Positions 26,704 to 35,293 of a DNA stretch of 64,000 bases are shown here, in pieces. The notes beneath the pieces are model-generated. The model saw nothing but the letters and a program-made list of their open reading frames with translations, was not told the origin of the DNA and ran no database searches. Source of the DNA: Gemmatimonadaceae bacterium (GTDB lineage: Bacteria > Gemmatimonadota > Gemmatimonadetes > Gemmatimonadales > Gemmatimonadaceae); NCBI GenBank assembly GCA_025358925.1, contig JANYHT010000017.1, positions 62,001 to 126,000 on the forward strand. The letters are read 5' to 3'. Within the stretch, counting starts at the first letter, position 1. Each line of letters opens with the position of its first letter. The translations under genes and the position numbers were made by a program.

Positions 26704-27375
26704 ATGATGGTCAGCACGAACGAAGACGCGCTACGGCAGGCCGTAGTGCAACACGACATCACGCCTGCCGATCGTGGTGCGCGTCGCGACCAGTTCGAGC
26801 GCGAGGCGTTGGTGCATCTGGACGCGATGTACTCGTTTGCACTTAAATTGGCGCGGTCACGCGACGACGCTGAGGACTTAGTGTCGGACACGTTTCTCCG
26901 CGCGCTCGAGCGATGGGAGCAGTATCACCTCGGCACCAACATTCGCGCCTGGTTGTTCACGATCCTCTATCATGTCTTCGTGAGTCGGAAGCGTCGCATC
27001 GATGCGCGCGAGGTGCAGCAACCCGAAGACACTGAAGGCTGGGCACTCTTTGAAGCCGTCGGTGAAGTGGATCCGGAGGGTCGCTTTTACGATTCCTTCT
27101 TGGATGACGAAGTCACGCGTGCGATTCGCGCGTTGCCCGAGGAATATCGATCGGCGGTAGTGTTGAGCGATCTGCAAGGGTTGCGGTACGCGGAGATTGC
27201 CGACGTGCTCGGTGTACCAGAGGGCACCGTCAAATCGCGGTTGTTTCGCGGCCGTCGATTGTTGCAGCGCAAACTTGCGGGCTACGCTGTGGAAATGGGT
27301 TACCTCAAAGAGTCGGTGGTACGTGCTGCCCTCACACCGTCGAGTGCATCGACGATAACGGTCGCTACCGCGTAG
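26704..27375 (+). CDS. ECF-type RNA polymerase sigma factor
   Basis: Protein of 223 aa. Region 2 is seen in AMYSFALKLARSRDDAEDLVSDTFLRALERWEQY and TNIRAWLFTILYHVFVSRKRR. Region 4 is seen in RAIRALPEEYRSAVVLSDLQGLRYAEIADVLGVPEGTVKSRLFRGRRLL. It resembles the SigR/RpoE-like group. AAGGAG precedes the ATG-ATG start. No anti-sigma gene is adjacent; the preceding gene is a TetR regulator, an uncommon partner. About 28 C-terminal residues beyond region 4 (GYLKESVVRAALTPSS) are extra. It overlaps the convergent coiled-coil gene by 11 bases. Confidence 0.92.
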   Translation: MMVSTNEDALRQAVVQHDITPADRGARRDQFEREALVHLDAMYSFALKLARSRDDAEDLVSDTFLRALERWEQYHLGTNIRAWLFTILYHVFVSRKRRIDAREVQQPEDTEGWALFEAVGEVDPEGRFYDSFLDDEVTRAIRALPEEYRSAVVLSDLQGLRYAEIADVLGVPEGTVKSRLFRGRRLLQRKLAGYAVEMGYLKESVVRAALTPSSASTITVATA

Positions 27376-28063
27376 GTGGATCGTGGCGGGCAAGTGTGCC
27401 CGCTGCGATCGCCAGCTCGTGCAACGCGCGCTCGACGGTTCCGCTCCAACGACCCAGCCGTTCGCGCAGCGCGCCGAGTTGGGCGCGGGAGAGGGTCGCA
27501 TTGCGCGATGCATCATCGTGCAGGAGGGCGAGTTCGCTGACACGTGCGCGCATGACGTTCAACGCGATCGACAGCTCGTCGCGTTCTCTCTCTGTTTCTT
27601 CGAGCAGTTCGTGAACGCGCGCGCGCGTTTGTGTCAGCAATGTGCACATGGCCCGCCACGCATCGCGCTCAGTCGCCAGTTGGCGTCGCGACGCAGTGTC
27701 TGCAGCAAGTCGTTCGCGGAGTTTTGCCAATCGTTGCACTAATGAGCCGTTGCCGTTCACAGCTGTTCCGGGTCCGAGCATCGCCATTGCTGCTTGCAAT
27801 TCCCGATCAAGTTCATTGGCGCGAATGGCGTACTCGTCGCGTGCTGCGCGTGTTTCATCGAGTGTCGCGAGCGCTTCGCGAAGCGCGCGAAGTTCGACCG
27901 CGATGCGGCGAACGCCGCGTGCGTCTCCCTCGGACACCAGCCAGCGCAGCGAGGCGACGAAGCCGCGTTCTAACGTGAGGTCTGCTGCGGAGTCAACGCG
28001 CTCCACCGGTTGCGTCGGCGTGCGTGAGCTTGGTGGCGTGTACGGCGTATGCGGAGTGTCCAC
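27365..28063 (-). CDS. Coiled-coil hypothetical protein
   Basis: Protein of 232 aa from a GTG start that shares one base with the stop of the upstream CGNR gene (TAGTG), so translation is probably coupled. The first 25 residues are Pro/Thr-rich and disordered. The rest is long charged helices with heptad character (RRIAVELRALREALATLDETRAARDEYA, RARVHELLEETERERDELSIALN). No signal peptide and no recognised family. A longer frame to 28153 exists but lies inside the CGNR gene. Function unknown. Confidence 0.62.
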   Translation of the reverse strand: MDTPHTPYTPPSSRTPTQPVERVDSAADLTLERGFVASLRWLVSEGDARGVRRIAVELRALREALATLDETRAARDEYAIRANELDRELQAAMAMLGPGTAVNGNGSLVQRLAKLRERLAADTASRRQLATERDAWRAMCTLLTQTRARVHELLEETERERDELSIALNVMRARVSELALLHDDASRNATLSRAQLGALRERLGRWSGTVERALHELAIAAGTLARHDPPTR

Positions 28064-28755
28064 TAACCGGCGTGCGGTTCGCGGGACGGCACTACGTTGC
28101 CGCGCAGCATATCCTTGGCGCGATGGCGAGCTGCCTTGGCGCGGTTGCCACACGTGCCCATGTCACACCAGCGGCGACGTCCGTTTTTTGTGGTGTCCAC
28201 TAGCACGCGATGACAACGCGGGTCCGCGCAGCGACGAATGCGTCCGAGCTCATCGGCGGCGAGTGAATCGGACGCCGCTTCAACCACGGGTATCATAAGT
28301 CCCATGAACGCGTCTCCCGTTGGCACGAATGCTCGCACATACGTGCCGTCGGACAATCGATCGAGTCGACGCGTCCCAGCGCTCCGCCCCAACACGCGAT
28401 TGATCTCGACGATGGTTTCGTCGCGCACGCGTTCGGACGTAGCGCCACGTTCGGCGAGGAAGCGCAAGGCTGCCCGTACGCGACGCGCATCGACTAACGC
28501 GGCGGCCGCCGCCGCCGGCTGCAGAAGCGCGCGACGGCGAATACCAGACGTTCGCTCTTCGTCGAGCGTGCCTTCGGTGTGCAGCCAAGAGAGCAGAGCA
28601 TCAAAGGTGCGTAACAAGTCTCCACGCGATGCTTGCGCGGCGGAATCGGTATTGACGAAGGCCAGCCAGAGCCGCGCGCTGGTTGGCAGCGGCAAGTGGC
28701 TTACCGGGTGGTCGGGCTCGTCGGCCCTCTGGCCTGCTGCTGAGGAGACGGGCAT
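28063..28755 (-). CDS. CGNR zinc-finger protein (ABATE domain)
   Basis: Protein of 230 aa. The N-terminal part (LWLAFVNTDSAAQASRGDLLRTFDALLSWL) is like the ABATE domain that accompanies CGNR fingers. The C-terminal finger is complete: CADPRCHRVLVDTTKNGRRR then WCDMGTCGNRAKAARHR, with four Cys. Such proteins are thought to be DNA-binding regulators; the target is unknown. The downstream coiled-coil gene is translationally coupled. It starts 89 bases from the divergent yjjX homologue. Confidence 0.85.
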   Translation of the reverse strand: MPVSSAAGQRADEPDHPVSHLPLPTSARLWLAFVNTDSAAQASRGDLLRTFDALLSWLHTEGTLDEERTSGIRRRALLQPAAAAAALVDARRVRAALRFLAERGATSERVRDETIVEINRVLGRSAGTRRLDRLSDGTYVRAFVPTGDAFMGLMIPVVEAASDSLAADELGRIRRCADPRCHRVLVDTTKNGRRRWCDMGTCGNRAKAARHRAKDMLRGNVVPSREPHAG

Positions 28756-28844
28756 GGCGAAACGCTACGTTAGCCGGATACGTGGCTGCGAGCAAGCGAG
28801 CCGTGCAGATTGATGTCGTCGCTTCTACTCCGCCACACTACGTC

Positions 28845-29402
28845 ATGACTACACACCCGTTTTTTCGAGTCGTTGTTGGGTCGTCCAATCCCGTCAAACT
28901 CGCCGCGGTGCGCGCGGTGCTCGAGCGATTTCTACAAAACGTGCACGTGAGCGGAGTTGCCGTCGAGAGTGGGGTCGCCGCACAACCGATGAGCGATGAG
29001 GAAACGCAAATTGGCGCTGAGACGCGCGCCCGATCCGCGCTCGCATCGAGTGATGCGACCCTCGCGGTTGGCCTCGAAGGCGGCGTGGTACTGTTGGCAG
29101 ACGGCCAGATGCGCACCTGCGCGTGGGCCGTGGCTGTTGATCGACACGGCGTGCGCGGCATTGGTGGCTCGCTCGCGATGCCACTCCCCGAGAGCGTGGC
29201 ATCGCGCATTCGCGCCGGCGAAGAGCTGGGCTACGCGATGGACGCAGTCGCGAACACCGTTGGCACTAAACATGGGCGCGGCGCGGTTGGCATCCTCACG
29301 GCGGGTTTAATTGATCGACAACGCGCGTACGAAACGCTGGTGACGTACGCATTTGCACCGTGGCTCGCGTCCGACTACTTCGCCGCTTCGTCGGGTCGAT
29401 AG
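28845..29402 (+). CDS. yjjX: Inosine/xanthosine triphosphatase, YjjX/DUF84 family
   Basis: Protein of 185 aa. The start RVVVGSSNPVKLAAVRAVLERF and the later QPMSDEETQIGAETRARSAL and VGLEGGV segments are diagnostic of the DUF84/YjjX family. These Mg2+-dependent enzymes hydrolyse ITP and XTP to clean the nucleotide pool. The end GTKHGRGAVGILTAGLIDRQRAYE is also conserved. The ATG at 28845 is chosen because it directly precedes the conserved strand. The gene overlaps the convergent universal stress gene by 28 bases. Confidence 0.88.
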   Translation: MTTHPFFRVVVGSSNPVKLAAVRAVLERFLQNVHVSGVAVESGVAAQPMSDEETQIGAETRARSALASSDATLAVGLEGGVVLLADGQMRTCAWAVAVDRHGVRGIGGSLAMPLPESVASRIRAGEELGYAMDAVANTVGTKHGRGAVGILTAGLIDRQRAYETLVTYAFAPWLASDYFAASSGR

Positions 29403-30289
29403 ACCAACATCGGCAGCGGCGAGTGACGCAGTAATTCATCGGCAACGCTGCCGAGTATCAAGCGTACAATGCCGCCACGGCCGTGCGTCGCGATCGCGAT
29501 GGCGCCGGCGTGGATGGCTTCTGCCTCATCGAGAATTGAACGCGCGGCACTTACCCCCGTACTGACGCGAATGGTGGTGCCCACGGGGCAGCGTGGCAGC
29601 ATATCGGTGAGATAGCTAGCGAGTCTCGCTTCCTCGTTATCAAGGGCGTTGACGTCTGCCAGCATTTCCGTGCCAAATGGGGCCATCGGCATCGCTTGTG
29701 GGATTGCCACGGACACTAGGGCAAGTCGCATCTGCAGCACAGCGGCGAACGTTGTGGCGTGCGGGACGATGCCTTCAGCGAACGGTGACGCGTCGAGTGC
29801 GCACAGGAGCGTCCCCGTCGGGAGCAGTGGCGGTGTGACCTCATCGGCACTGCGGACGAGCAAGATCGGCGCAATCGCGCGCGTCAGATACGCGGCGGCT
29901 ACGCTGCCTAAACGGAGTCGCGTAAATCCGCCGCGACCATGCGTGGTCATCACCGTCAGATCGACGTCAAGCGTGACCGCCAACTCGGCAAGCACTTCGG
30001 CTACAATGCCTTCAACGAGATGTCCCGTGACGCGGATACCCTGTGCCGTGATCGCGGCCACCTCAGCATCCAACACCGCCTGATCACGATCGCGCTGTTC
30101 CTTCAGCAGCCCAGCGTCGTACACGGGAATCGTGACTTCGCCAGGTACGAAAGGGATGTACGTACTTGGGTCGAGCACGAACGCGAGGTGTAGCGCGGCG
30201 CCCGTGCGACGAGCAATCTCCACGGCAATCGGCACGGCATGCGCGCTAAAACGCGAGCCGTCGAGCGGTACAAGCAGTGTGTGATACAT
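29375..30289 (-). CDS. Tandem-domain universal stress protein
   Basis: Protein of 304 aa with two UspA domains. Each starts with a beta strand and Asp-rich loop (TLLVPLDGSRFSAHAVPIA and LLCALDASPFAEGIVPHA). Each ends with the ATP-binding pattern G-x2-G-x9-GS: HGRGGFTRLRLGSVA in the first and HGRGGIVRLILGSVA in the second. Both copies keep the motif, so both should bind ATP. These are cytoplasmic stress proteins. The gene is divergent from the thioesterase gene with a 133-base gap that holds no other gene. Confidence 0.92.
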   Translation of the reverse strand: MYHTLLVPLDGSRFSAHAVPIAVEIARRTGAALHLAFVLDPSTYIPFVPGEVTIPVYDAGLLKEQRDRDQAVLDAEVAAITAQGIRVTGHLVEGIVAEVLAELAVTLDVDLTVMTTHGRGGFTRLRLGSVAAAYLTRAIAPILLVRSADEVTPPLLPTGTLLCALDASPFAEGIVPHATTFAAVLQMRLALVSVAIPQAMPMAPFGTEMLADVNALDNEEARLASYLTDMLPRCPVGTTIRVSTGVSAARSILDEAEAIHAGAIAIATHGRGGIVRLILGSVADELLRHSPLPMLVYRPDEAAK

Positions 30290-30422
30290 AAGTCAAGAAT
30301 CCTGGGTTCAAGACGAGAACTTCACCAGCAGGGAAACCCTGACGCACCGTCCTCTCAGTAGCTTGCACATCGCGAGCCGTGGCGCACGACCCGAATCTCG
30401 CTCACTCTTCGTTTCGTTACAT

Positions 30423-30893
30423 ATGACCGCTTCGCAGCCGTTCGTCATGCAAGATCGCGTGCGCTGGGCCGACGTGGATTTGGTGAGCATTATGCGCTTC
30501 AGCGCCTTCACGAGACTGGTCGAAGTGGCCGAGCAGGAGCTAATGCGCGATGCGGGACTTTCGTTTAAAGAGGCGTTTGATGCGCCGACCGTGTGGATGC
30601 CGCGTCGTCATCTGAGTATTGACTACTTCGCACCGGCGCGCATCGACGACGCTCTCACATTGGTGACATACGTGTCGCGACTAGGCGACACGTCGGCCAC
30701 ATTCAACGTCGATGTTCGTTTGACCGAGCGCGATGTGCTGATTGCGGCCGCCGCGATGGTGGTGGTGTGCGTCAGCGTGGCAACGTTCGAAAAACGCGCG
30801 CTCCCGGCGGAATTTCGGACGGCGCTGGCGCCGTATCTTTGCTCGGTCGAGAAGGCACGGTCAATTTCGCCTCCCCCCGCTCGGCCTCGCTAG
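30423..30893 (+). CDS. Hotdog-fold acyl-CoA thioesterase
   Basis: Protein of 156 aa of the 4-hydroxybenzoyl-CoA thioesterase/YbgC type. RVRWADVDLVSIMRFSAFTRLVEVAEQELMRDAG contains the family's helix with the catalytic-site Asp region (split as RVRWADVDLVSIM and FSAFTRLVEVAEQEL). HLSIDYFAPARIDDALTLVTYV is the typical central strand pair. It probably cleaves an aromatic or medium acyl-CoA, substrate unknown. The ATG at 30423 is in frame with TTG alternatives upstream and has no clear SD. ispH begins 9 bases downstream, so the two are likely co-transcribed. Confidence 0.82.
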   Translation: MTASQPFVMQDRVRWADVDLVSIMRFSAFTRLVEVAEQELMRDAGLSFKEAFDAPTVWMPRRHLSIDYFAPARIDDALTLVTYVSRLGDTSATFNVDVRLTERDVLIAAAAMVVVCVSVATFEKRALPAEFRTALAPYLCSVEKARSISPPPARPR

Positions 30894-30902
30894 ATTCCCC
30901 CT

Positions 30903-32201
30903 ATGGCTGATACTGCTTATACACCGGACGGATCGGCGATTGCGCCGGCATTGACCTATGTGCGCAAGGGGTTCGGCCTTAAGGCAGAAGTCCAAGATAC
31001 GCTCGCCGCCGATTACACCGGACATCTCGTCGATTTGCTGCGCACGCTGGAGTACACACTCACGGCGGGCGACACTACCGTGCGGCTCGCAAAAGAATTT
31101 GGTTTTTGTTACGGCGTCGAGCGGGCGGTCGACTATGCGTATCAAACGCGTCGTAAATTTCCGGAGCGTCGAATTTTTCTCGCCGGTGAAATCATTCATA
31201 ATCCGCACGTGAATGCGAAATTACGCGAGATGGGTGTCGTCTTTCTCGCGGCCAGTGGCAAGGGCTTTGACTACGCGCAGGTACGAGCGGCAGATGTCGT
31301 GATTTTGCCAGCGTTTGGCGTAACCATGCAAGACTTTCAGACGCTGCGCGAACTGGGCTGCGTTGTGGTGGACACCACGTGTGGTTCCGTGCTGAATGTG
31401 TGGAAGCGCGTGGAGGTGTACGCGCGCGATGGTTTTACATCACTCATTCACGGCAAGTACTATCATGAGGAAACGCGCGCCACGGCCTCGCAAGTGGAGA
31501 AGTATCCGGGCGGCCAATACCTCGTGGTGCGCGACATGGCCGAAGCCGAATTGGTGATGCACTACATCGCGGCGCGCGCGGGAAAGATTTCAGACGAACC
31601 GGCGTTGTCACGTGACGCATTTCTGGCGCGATTTGCGAAGGGCGCATCGGATGGATTTGATCCTGATGTGCATTTGGATCGCATCGGTGTGGCGAATCAA
31701 ACCACCATGTTGGCGAGGGAGTCGCTGGCCATTGGTGCGGCGGTAGGAGCGGCCATGACGCGCGCGTACGGCGAGGCGCACCGGTCCGAGCACTTTCGCA
31801 CGTTCGATACGATCTGCAGCGCCACGCAAGACCGACAAGATGCGGTGGTTGAACTCTTGCGCGAGCCACTCGACTTGATGGTGGTGGTCGGCGGCTACAA
31901 CTCGAGCAACACGATCTCGCTTGCGGCGCTCTGCGCCGAGCAAGTGCTGACGTATCACATTGCGGATCCAGATGAGATTGATGTCGCCACTAATAGCGTG
32001 CGCTATCGCTTAATTGGGCCGCATCACACCGAGACAACACGCGAAAACTGGCTGCCAGTCGTTGGAGCGTTGCGCGTGGGGATTACGGCGGGCGCGAGTA
32101 CGCCGAACAACAAGATTGGCGACGCGGTGGCGCGCATCTTTGCGATTCGCGGTGACGATCCGTTAGTGAATCCGGGAGCGGGAACGGATGATACAGTTTG
32201 A
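30903..32201 (+). CDS. ispH: 4-hydroxy-3-methylbut-2-enyl diphosphate reductase, long form
   Basis: IspH (LytB) catalyses the last step of the MEP isoprenoid pathway, making IPP and DMAPP with a 4Fe-4S cluster. Three cysteine ligands are seen: Cys69 (FGFCYGVERA), Cys160 (VDTTCGSV) and Cys305 (TICSATQDRQ). IHNPHVNAKL, HGKYYHEET, NQTTMLARES and GGYNSSNT are conserved. At 432 aa it is about 100 residues longer than the E. coli enzyme. It has an N-terminal extension and an insert around 215-260, as in cyanobacterial and plant enzymes. The dienelactone hydrolase gene starts inside its last 14 bases. Confidence 0.93.
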   Translation: MADTAYTPDGSAIAPALTYVRKGFGLKAEVQDTLAADYTGHLVDLLRTLEYTLTAGDTTVRLAKEFGFCYGVERAVDYAYQTRRKFPERRIFLAGEIIHNPHVNAKLREMGVVFLAASGKGFDYAQVRAADVVILPAFGVTMQDFQTLRELGCVVVDTTCGSVLNVWKRVEVYARDGFTSLIHGKYYHEETRATASQVEKYPGGQYLVVRDMAEAELVMHYIAARAGKISDEPALSRDAFLARFAKGASDGFDPDVHLDRIGVANQTTMLARESLAIGAAVGAAMTRAYGEAHRSEHFRTFDTICSATQDRQDAVVELLREPLDLMVVVGGYNSSNTISLAALCAEQVLTYHIADPDEIDVATNSVRYRLIGPHHTETTRENWLPVVGALRVGITAGASTPNNKIGDAVARIFAIRGDDPLVNPGAGTDDTV

Positions 32202-32868
32202 ATCGGGTGGAGAGATGGCGAACGGGTATCTCGCGATACCGCCGTCGGGAATAGGCCCCGGTGTGCTGTTGCTGCAGGAGTGGTGGGGATTGACGGGACA
32301 CATTACATCGGTGGCGGATCGACTGGCGGCAGCTGGATTCGTGGTGCTCGCGCCGGATCTCTATCGTGGCGAATCGGCCTCGCATCCAGATGACGCAAAG
32401 CGTTTGCTGATGGCGATGGATATGCAACAAGCCGCGAGCATGTTGCGCGCGGGCGCGGCGTACCTTCTCGCTCACGCCGCCGTGGCACCGAAGCGTGTGG
32501 CGGCCGTTGGGTTTTGCTTGGGCGGACAGCTGGCGTTGTATGCGGCCACCGCGCATCCGGATGTGATCGATGCCGTGGTGGATTTCTACGGAATTTTCAG
32601 TCCCAAGATTCCTGTGGACCTTTCGGCGCTTCGCGCACGAGTGCTCGCGCACTTTGGCACACGGGATGGATCGATCTCGGTTCAGCAAGTCGAAGGATTG
32701 TTGGCGGGAATTACCGCGAGCGGCGCGACCTGTGAGGTGCATTGGTATGACGCTGGTCATGCGTTTTTCAACGACGGCCGACCGACGGCGTACGATGATC
32801 GTGCCGCGGCGTTGGCGTGGGAGCGGACGATTGAATTTTTGACTCGAACGGTCGGCGCGAGGGGATAG
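32188..32868 (+). CDS. Dienelactone hydrolase-family protein
   Basis: Protein of 226 aa with the alpha/beta fold. The triad is Cys110 (VGFCLGGQ), Asp160 (FGTRDGSI) and His191 (DAGHAFFND). A Cys nucleophile with the GFCLGG elbow is the mark of the dienelactone hydrolase family. The QEWWGL stretch near residue 31 contains the Glu that switches the Cys in this family. No aromatic ring-cleavage genes lie nearby, so the natural ester or lactone is unknown. The gene overlaps ispH by 14 bases and the nucleotidase gene starts 4 bases after its stop. Confidence 0.9.
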   Translation: MIQFESGGEMANGYLAIPPSGIGPGVLLLQEWWGLTGHITSVADRLAAAGFVVLAPDLYRGESASHPDDAKRLLMAMDMQQAASMLRAGAAYLLAHAAVAPKRVAAVGFCLGGQLALYAATAHPDVIDAVVDFYGIFSPKIPVDLSALRARVLAHFGTRDGSISVQQVEGLLAGITASGATCEVHWYDAGHAFFNDGRPTAYDDRAAALAWERTIEFLTRTVGARG

Positions 32869-32872
32869 GCGA

Positions 32873-34429
32873 TTGCGGAGCGGTGTGTGCGGCCTCGTTG
32901 CAATCAGTGCGCTCGCGCTCAGCGCGATCGGGTGCGCGCGTAGTGTTTCCCGTGCGGGTGGCGCTTCCGTTGCGCGCGGCGTCAGAAACGGCACTGTGGT
33001 GCGCATATTGCTCGTGAACGACGTATACGTGATTGATACGTTGCGCGACGGCCGTGGCGGGTTGGCGCGCGTGGCGCATCTGCGCGATTCAATTGAGCGC
33101 ACGACCAAAGCGCCGCTGCTGTTTGTTTTGGCGGGAGATTTTCTGTCGCCCAGCGTGCTGGGGAAGTGGTACGGTGGTGCGCAGATGGTGGACGGATTCA
33201 ACGCAGCGCGACTTGATGTGGCGGTGCTGGGCAATCACGAGTTTGATGGTTCGCGAACGGCGCTCCTCGCGCGCATCGGGGAATCGCATTTTCGCTGGCA
33301 GTCGGGCAACTGCAGCGAGGCCAACGGTCGCGCATTTCCGAGTGTGCGCGGGTGGGATACGCTCCGGGTGAACGGCGTGCGGGTTGGCATTTTTGGCACC
33401 ACGGTCGTGCGTGATTACCCAGCGTACGTGAAGTGTCGTGATGCCGATATGGCAACGACGGCTCTCGTGGATACGCTGCAAGGTGTCGGCGCAGAACTCA
33501 TTGTTGCGCTCACACACCGCAATATGTTTGAGGACACCGCGACGCTCATCCACGAACCGCGCGTCACGGCGATCCTCGGTGGACACGATCACAACGGTCG
33601 CCGTTTTGTCTACGACGGACGGTTGTTGATCAAGGCGATGTCGAATGCACGCACGGCGGCACTGGTCACGTTTACGCGTGTTGGTAATCGGTGGCGCGTA
33701 CAAGACACACTGTTCCGTATCGAAGCCGGTATGATCGATGAGCCAAAAACGCGCGTTGTGGTCCAGGCGTGGCGGGACACGTTGATTCGGCGTATTGGGC
33801 CAGATCGCGTGTTGGGTGTCGCGGCTGCACCCATCAATGCGATCGATTCGATATCGAAACGCGAGAGTCCGTTTGGCAACATGATTGTGGATGCGATGCG
33901 CATCGGATCGAAGTCGGACGTGGCGATGATTAATTCCGGCGCGCTACGCTTCGACGACGTGATGGCCGCAGGCCCCATCACGCGGCACATGATTGAAGGC
34001 ATATTCTTGTTTGCTGATGAAACACGCGCGTTGACGTTTTCGCTTACCGGTGCCCGGTTACGCGCATTATTAGAGCACGGGGTTGGCGTTGGCAGTCTAG
34101 CCAACGGACCGTATCCGCAAGTTAGCGGTGTCCATTTCGCATTCGATGCGCGCAAACCAACGGGCGCACGACTCGTTGGTGAGCTCACGCGCGCTGATGG
34201 CCGTGTGATCACGCCCACGGAGACCGTGCGCGTCACGTTCGTCAGCTATCCGGCGTGTCGCGCTGGCGACGGATACAACATTCCTGAAGCCGCTGCTGCG
34301 TGCAAAACGCTTGAGGCAACGCCAACCGCATGGCCACGCACGGCTGATCTCGTGCTGCAGCACCTAGAGTCGATGCAGGGGCGGATTGTTGCGCCACCCA
34401 TCGGACGTGTCACGCGCCTTGACCGATAG
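32873..34429 (+). CDS. Lipoprotein 5'-nucleotidase/metallophosphoesterase
   Basis: Protein of 518 aa. The TTG at 32873 has GGGGA seven bases upstream; a GTG at 32885 is possible. The leader ends in ALSAIGCAR, a lipobox, so the protein is anchored in the envelope. The metallophosphoesterase domain has LVNDVY, LAGDFLSPS, LGNHEFD, THRN and GGHDHNG. The first motif has Tyr where UshA-type enzymes usually have His (ND-x-H). The C-terminal nucleotidase domain includes ESPFGNMIVDAMR and NSGALRFDD. It likely hydrolyses extracytoplasmic nucleotides or UDP-sugars to recover phosphate. It is probably in one transcript from the thioesterase gene onward. Confidence 0.87.
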   Translation: MRSGVCGLVAISALALSAIGCARSVSRAGGASVARGVRNGTVVRILLVNDVYVIDTLRDGRGGLARVAHLRDSIERTTKAPLLFVLAGDFLSPSVLGKWYGGAQMVDGFNAARLDVAVLGNHEFDGSRTALLARIGESHFRWQSGNCSEANGRAFPSVRGWDTLRVNGVRVGIFGTTVVRDYPAYVKCRDADMATTALVDTLQGVGAELIVALTHRNMFEDTATLIHEPRVTAILGGHDHNGRRFVYDGRLLIKAMSNARTAALVTFTRVGNRWRVQDTLFRIEAGMIDEPKTRVVVQAWRDTLIRRIGPDRVLGVAAAPINAIDSISKRESPFGNMIVDAMRIGSKSDVAMINSGALRFDDVMAAGPITRHMIEGIFLFADETRALTFSLTGARLRALLEHGVGVGSLANGPYPQVSGVHFAFDARKPTGARLVGELTRADGRVITPTETVRVTFVSYPACRAGDGYNIPEAAAACKTLEATPTAWPRTADLVLQHLESMQGRIVAPPIGRVTRLDR

Positions 34430-34492
34430 TGCGATCGTGATCGAACGCGCAATATTGTTGTAGTCACTGTCGCCTTTTCGCCCGGAGTTCTT

Positions 34493-35293
34493 GTGTCAAG
34501 TCACGAGCCCCTTGTGCCACCTGCCGTGGACGCCATCGCGCGCATGCGACTCACTGACAAAGTGGCCATCGTAACGGGTGGCACGCGAGGCATCGGATTG
34601 GCCATCGCGACGACGCTCGCGCGTGCGGGCGCGAACGTGGTCATTTCCAGTCGCAAGGTGGAGCATGTTGACGCCGTGGTGAAGTTATTGCGAGACGAGG
34701 GGCTGACTGTAGTTGGTATTCCCGCGCACATGGGTAAAGCCACCGATGCGCACGAACTTGCGGCGCGAACCGTCGAGCACTTTGATGGCATCGACATCAT
34801 TGTCAACAACGCGGCGACCAATCCGATCTTCGGTCCGCTGCAGCAGACCAGCGATGATGCATTCGAGAAGATCTTTGGCGTCAATGTGAAGGGCCCACTC
34901 GAACTGTGTCGGGCGGCACACTCGGTGATGGCAGAACGGGGTGGCGGATCGATCGTGAATATCGCGAGCATCGGCGGAGTGTCGCCCGAAGCTGGGCTAG
35001 GCTTGTACAGTGTGAGTAAAGCTGCGCTCATTTCGCTCACGAAAGTAATGGCGCAGGAGTGGGGCGCTGACGGCATTCGTGCGAACGCGATCTGCCCTGG
35101 GCTCATAAAGACGAAATTCAGTCAGGCGCTGTGGCAAGACGCGCACATCGCGAATCAAGTACTCGGGCATCAACCTATTCGGCGCATTGGTGCCCCGGAC
35201 GACGTCGCAGGGCTCGCACTCTTTCTTGCTTCGGATGCGGCGTCGTACTGCACTGGTGGTGTGTACATGGTGGACGGAGGGTATCTCACATGA
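34493..35293 (+). CDS. Short-chain dehydrogenase/reductase
   Basis: Protein of 266 aa from a GTG start with GGAG five bases upstream. A classical SDR: GGTRGIG nucleotide site, NNAATNP, IVNIAS with the catalytic Ser, and Y-S-V-S-K (Tyr/Lys). It ends CTGGVYMVDGGYLT, as in FabG-like enzymes. Its stop overlaps the acyl-CoA dehydrogenase start (ATGA). By analogy with the lva pathway of Pseudomonas, an SDR next to an ACAD and an APH-type kinase could reduce a 4-keto acyl-CoA to the 4-hydroxy form (inference). Related proteins in animals are peroxisomal DHRS4-like enzymes. Confidence 0.9.
   Translation: MSSHEPLVPPAVDAIARMRLTDKVAIVTGGTRGIGLAIATTLARAGANVVISSRKVEHVDAVVKLLRDEGLTVVGIPAHMGKATDAHELAARTVEHFDGIDIIVNNAATNPIFGPLQQTSDDAFEKIFGVNVKGPLELCRAAHSVMAERGGGSIVNIASIGGVSPEAGLGLYSVSKAALISLTKVMAQEWGADGIRANAICPGLIKTKFSQALWQDAHIANQVLGHQPIRRIGAPDDVAGLALFLASDAASYCTGGVYMVDGGYLT

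Noticed and set aside
33012-33038. Tyr in place of His in the nucleotidase's first metal motif as a sign of inactivity
   Set aside because: An NDVY-type start seems common in one branch of this family, and the other metal motifs are intact.
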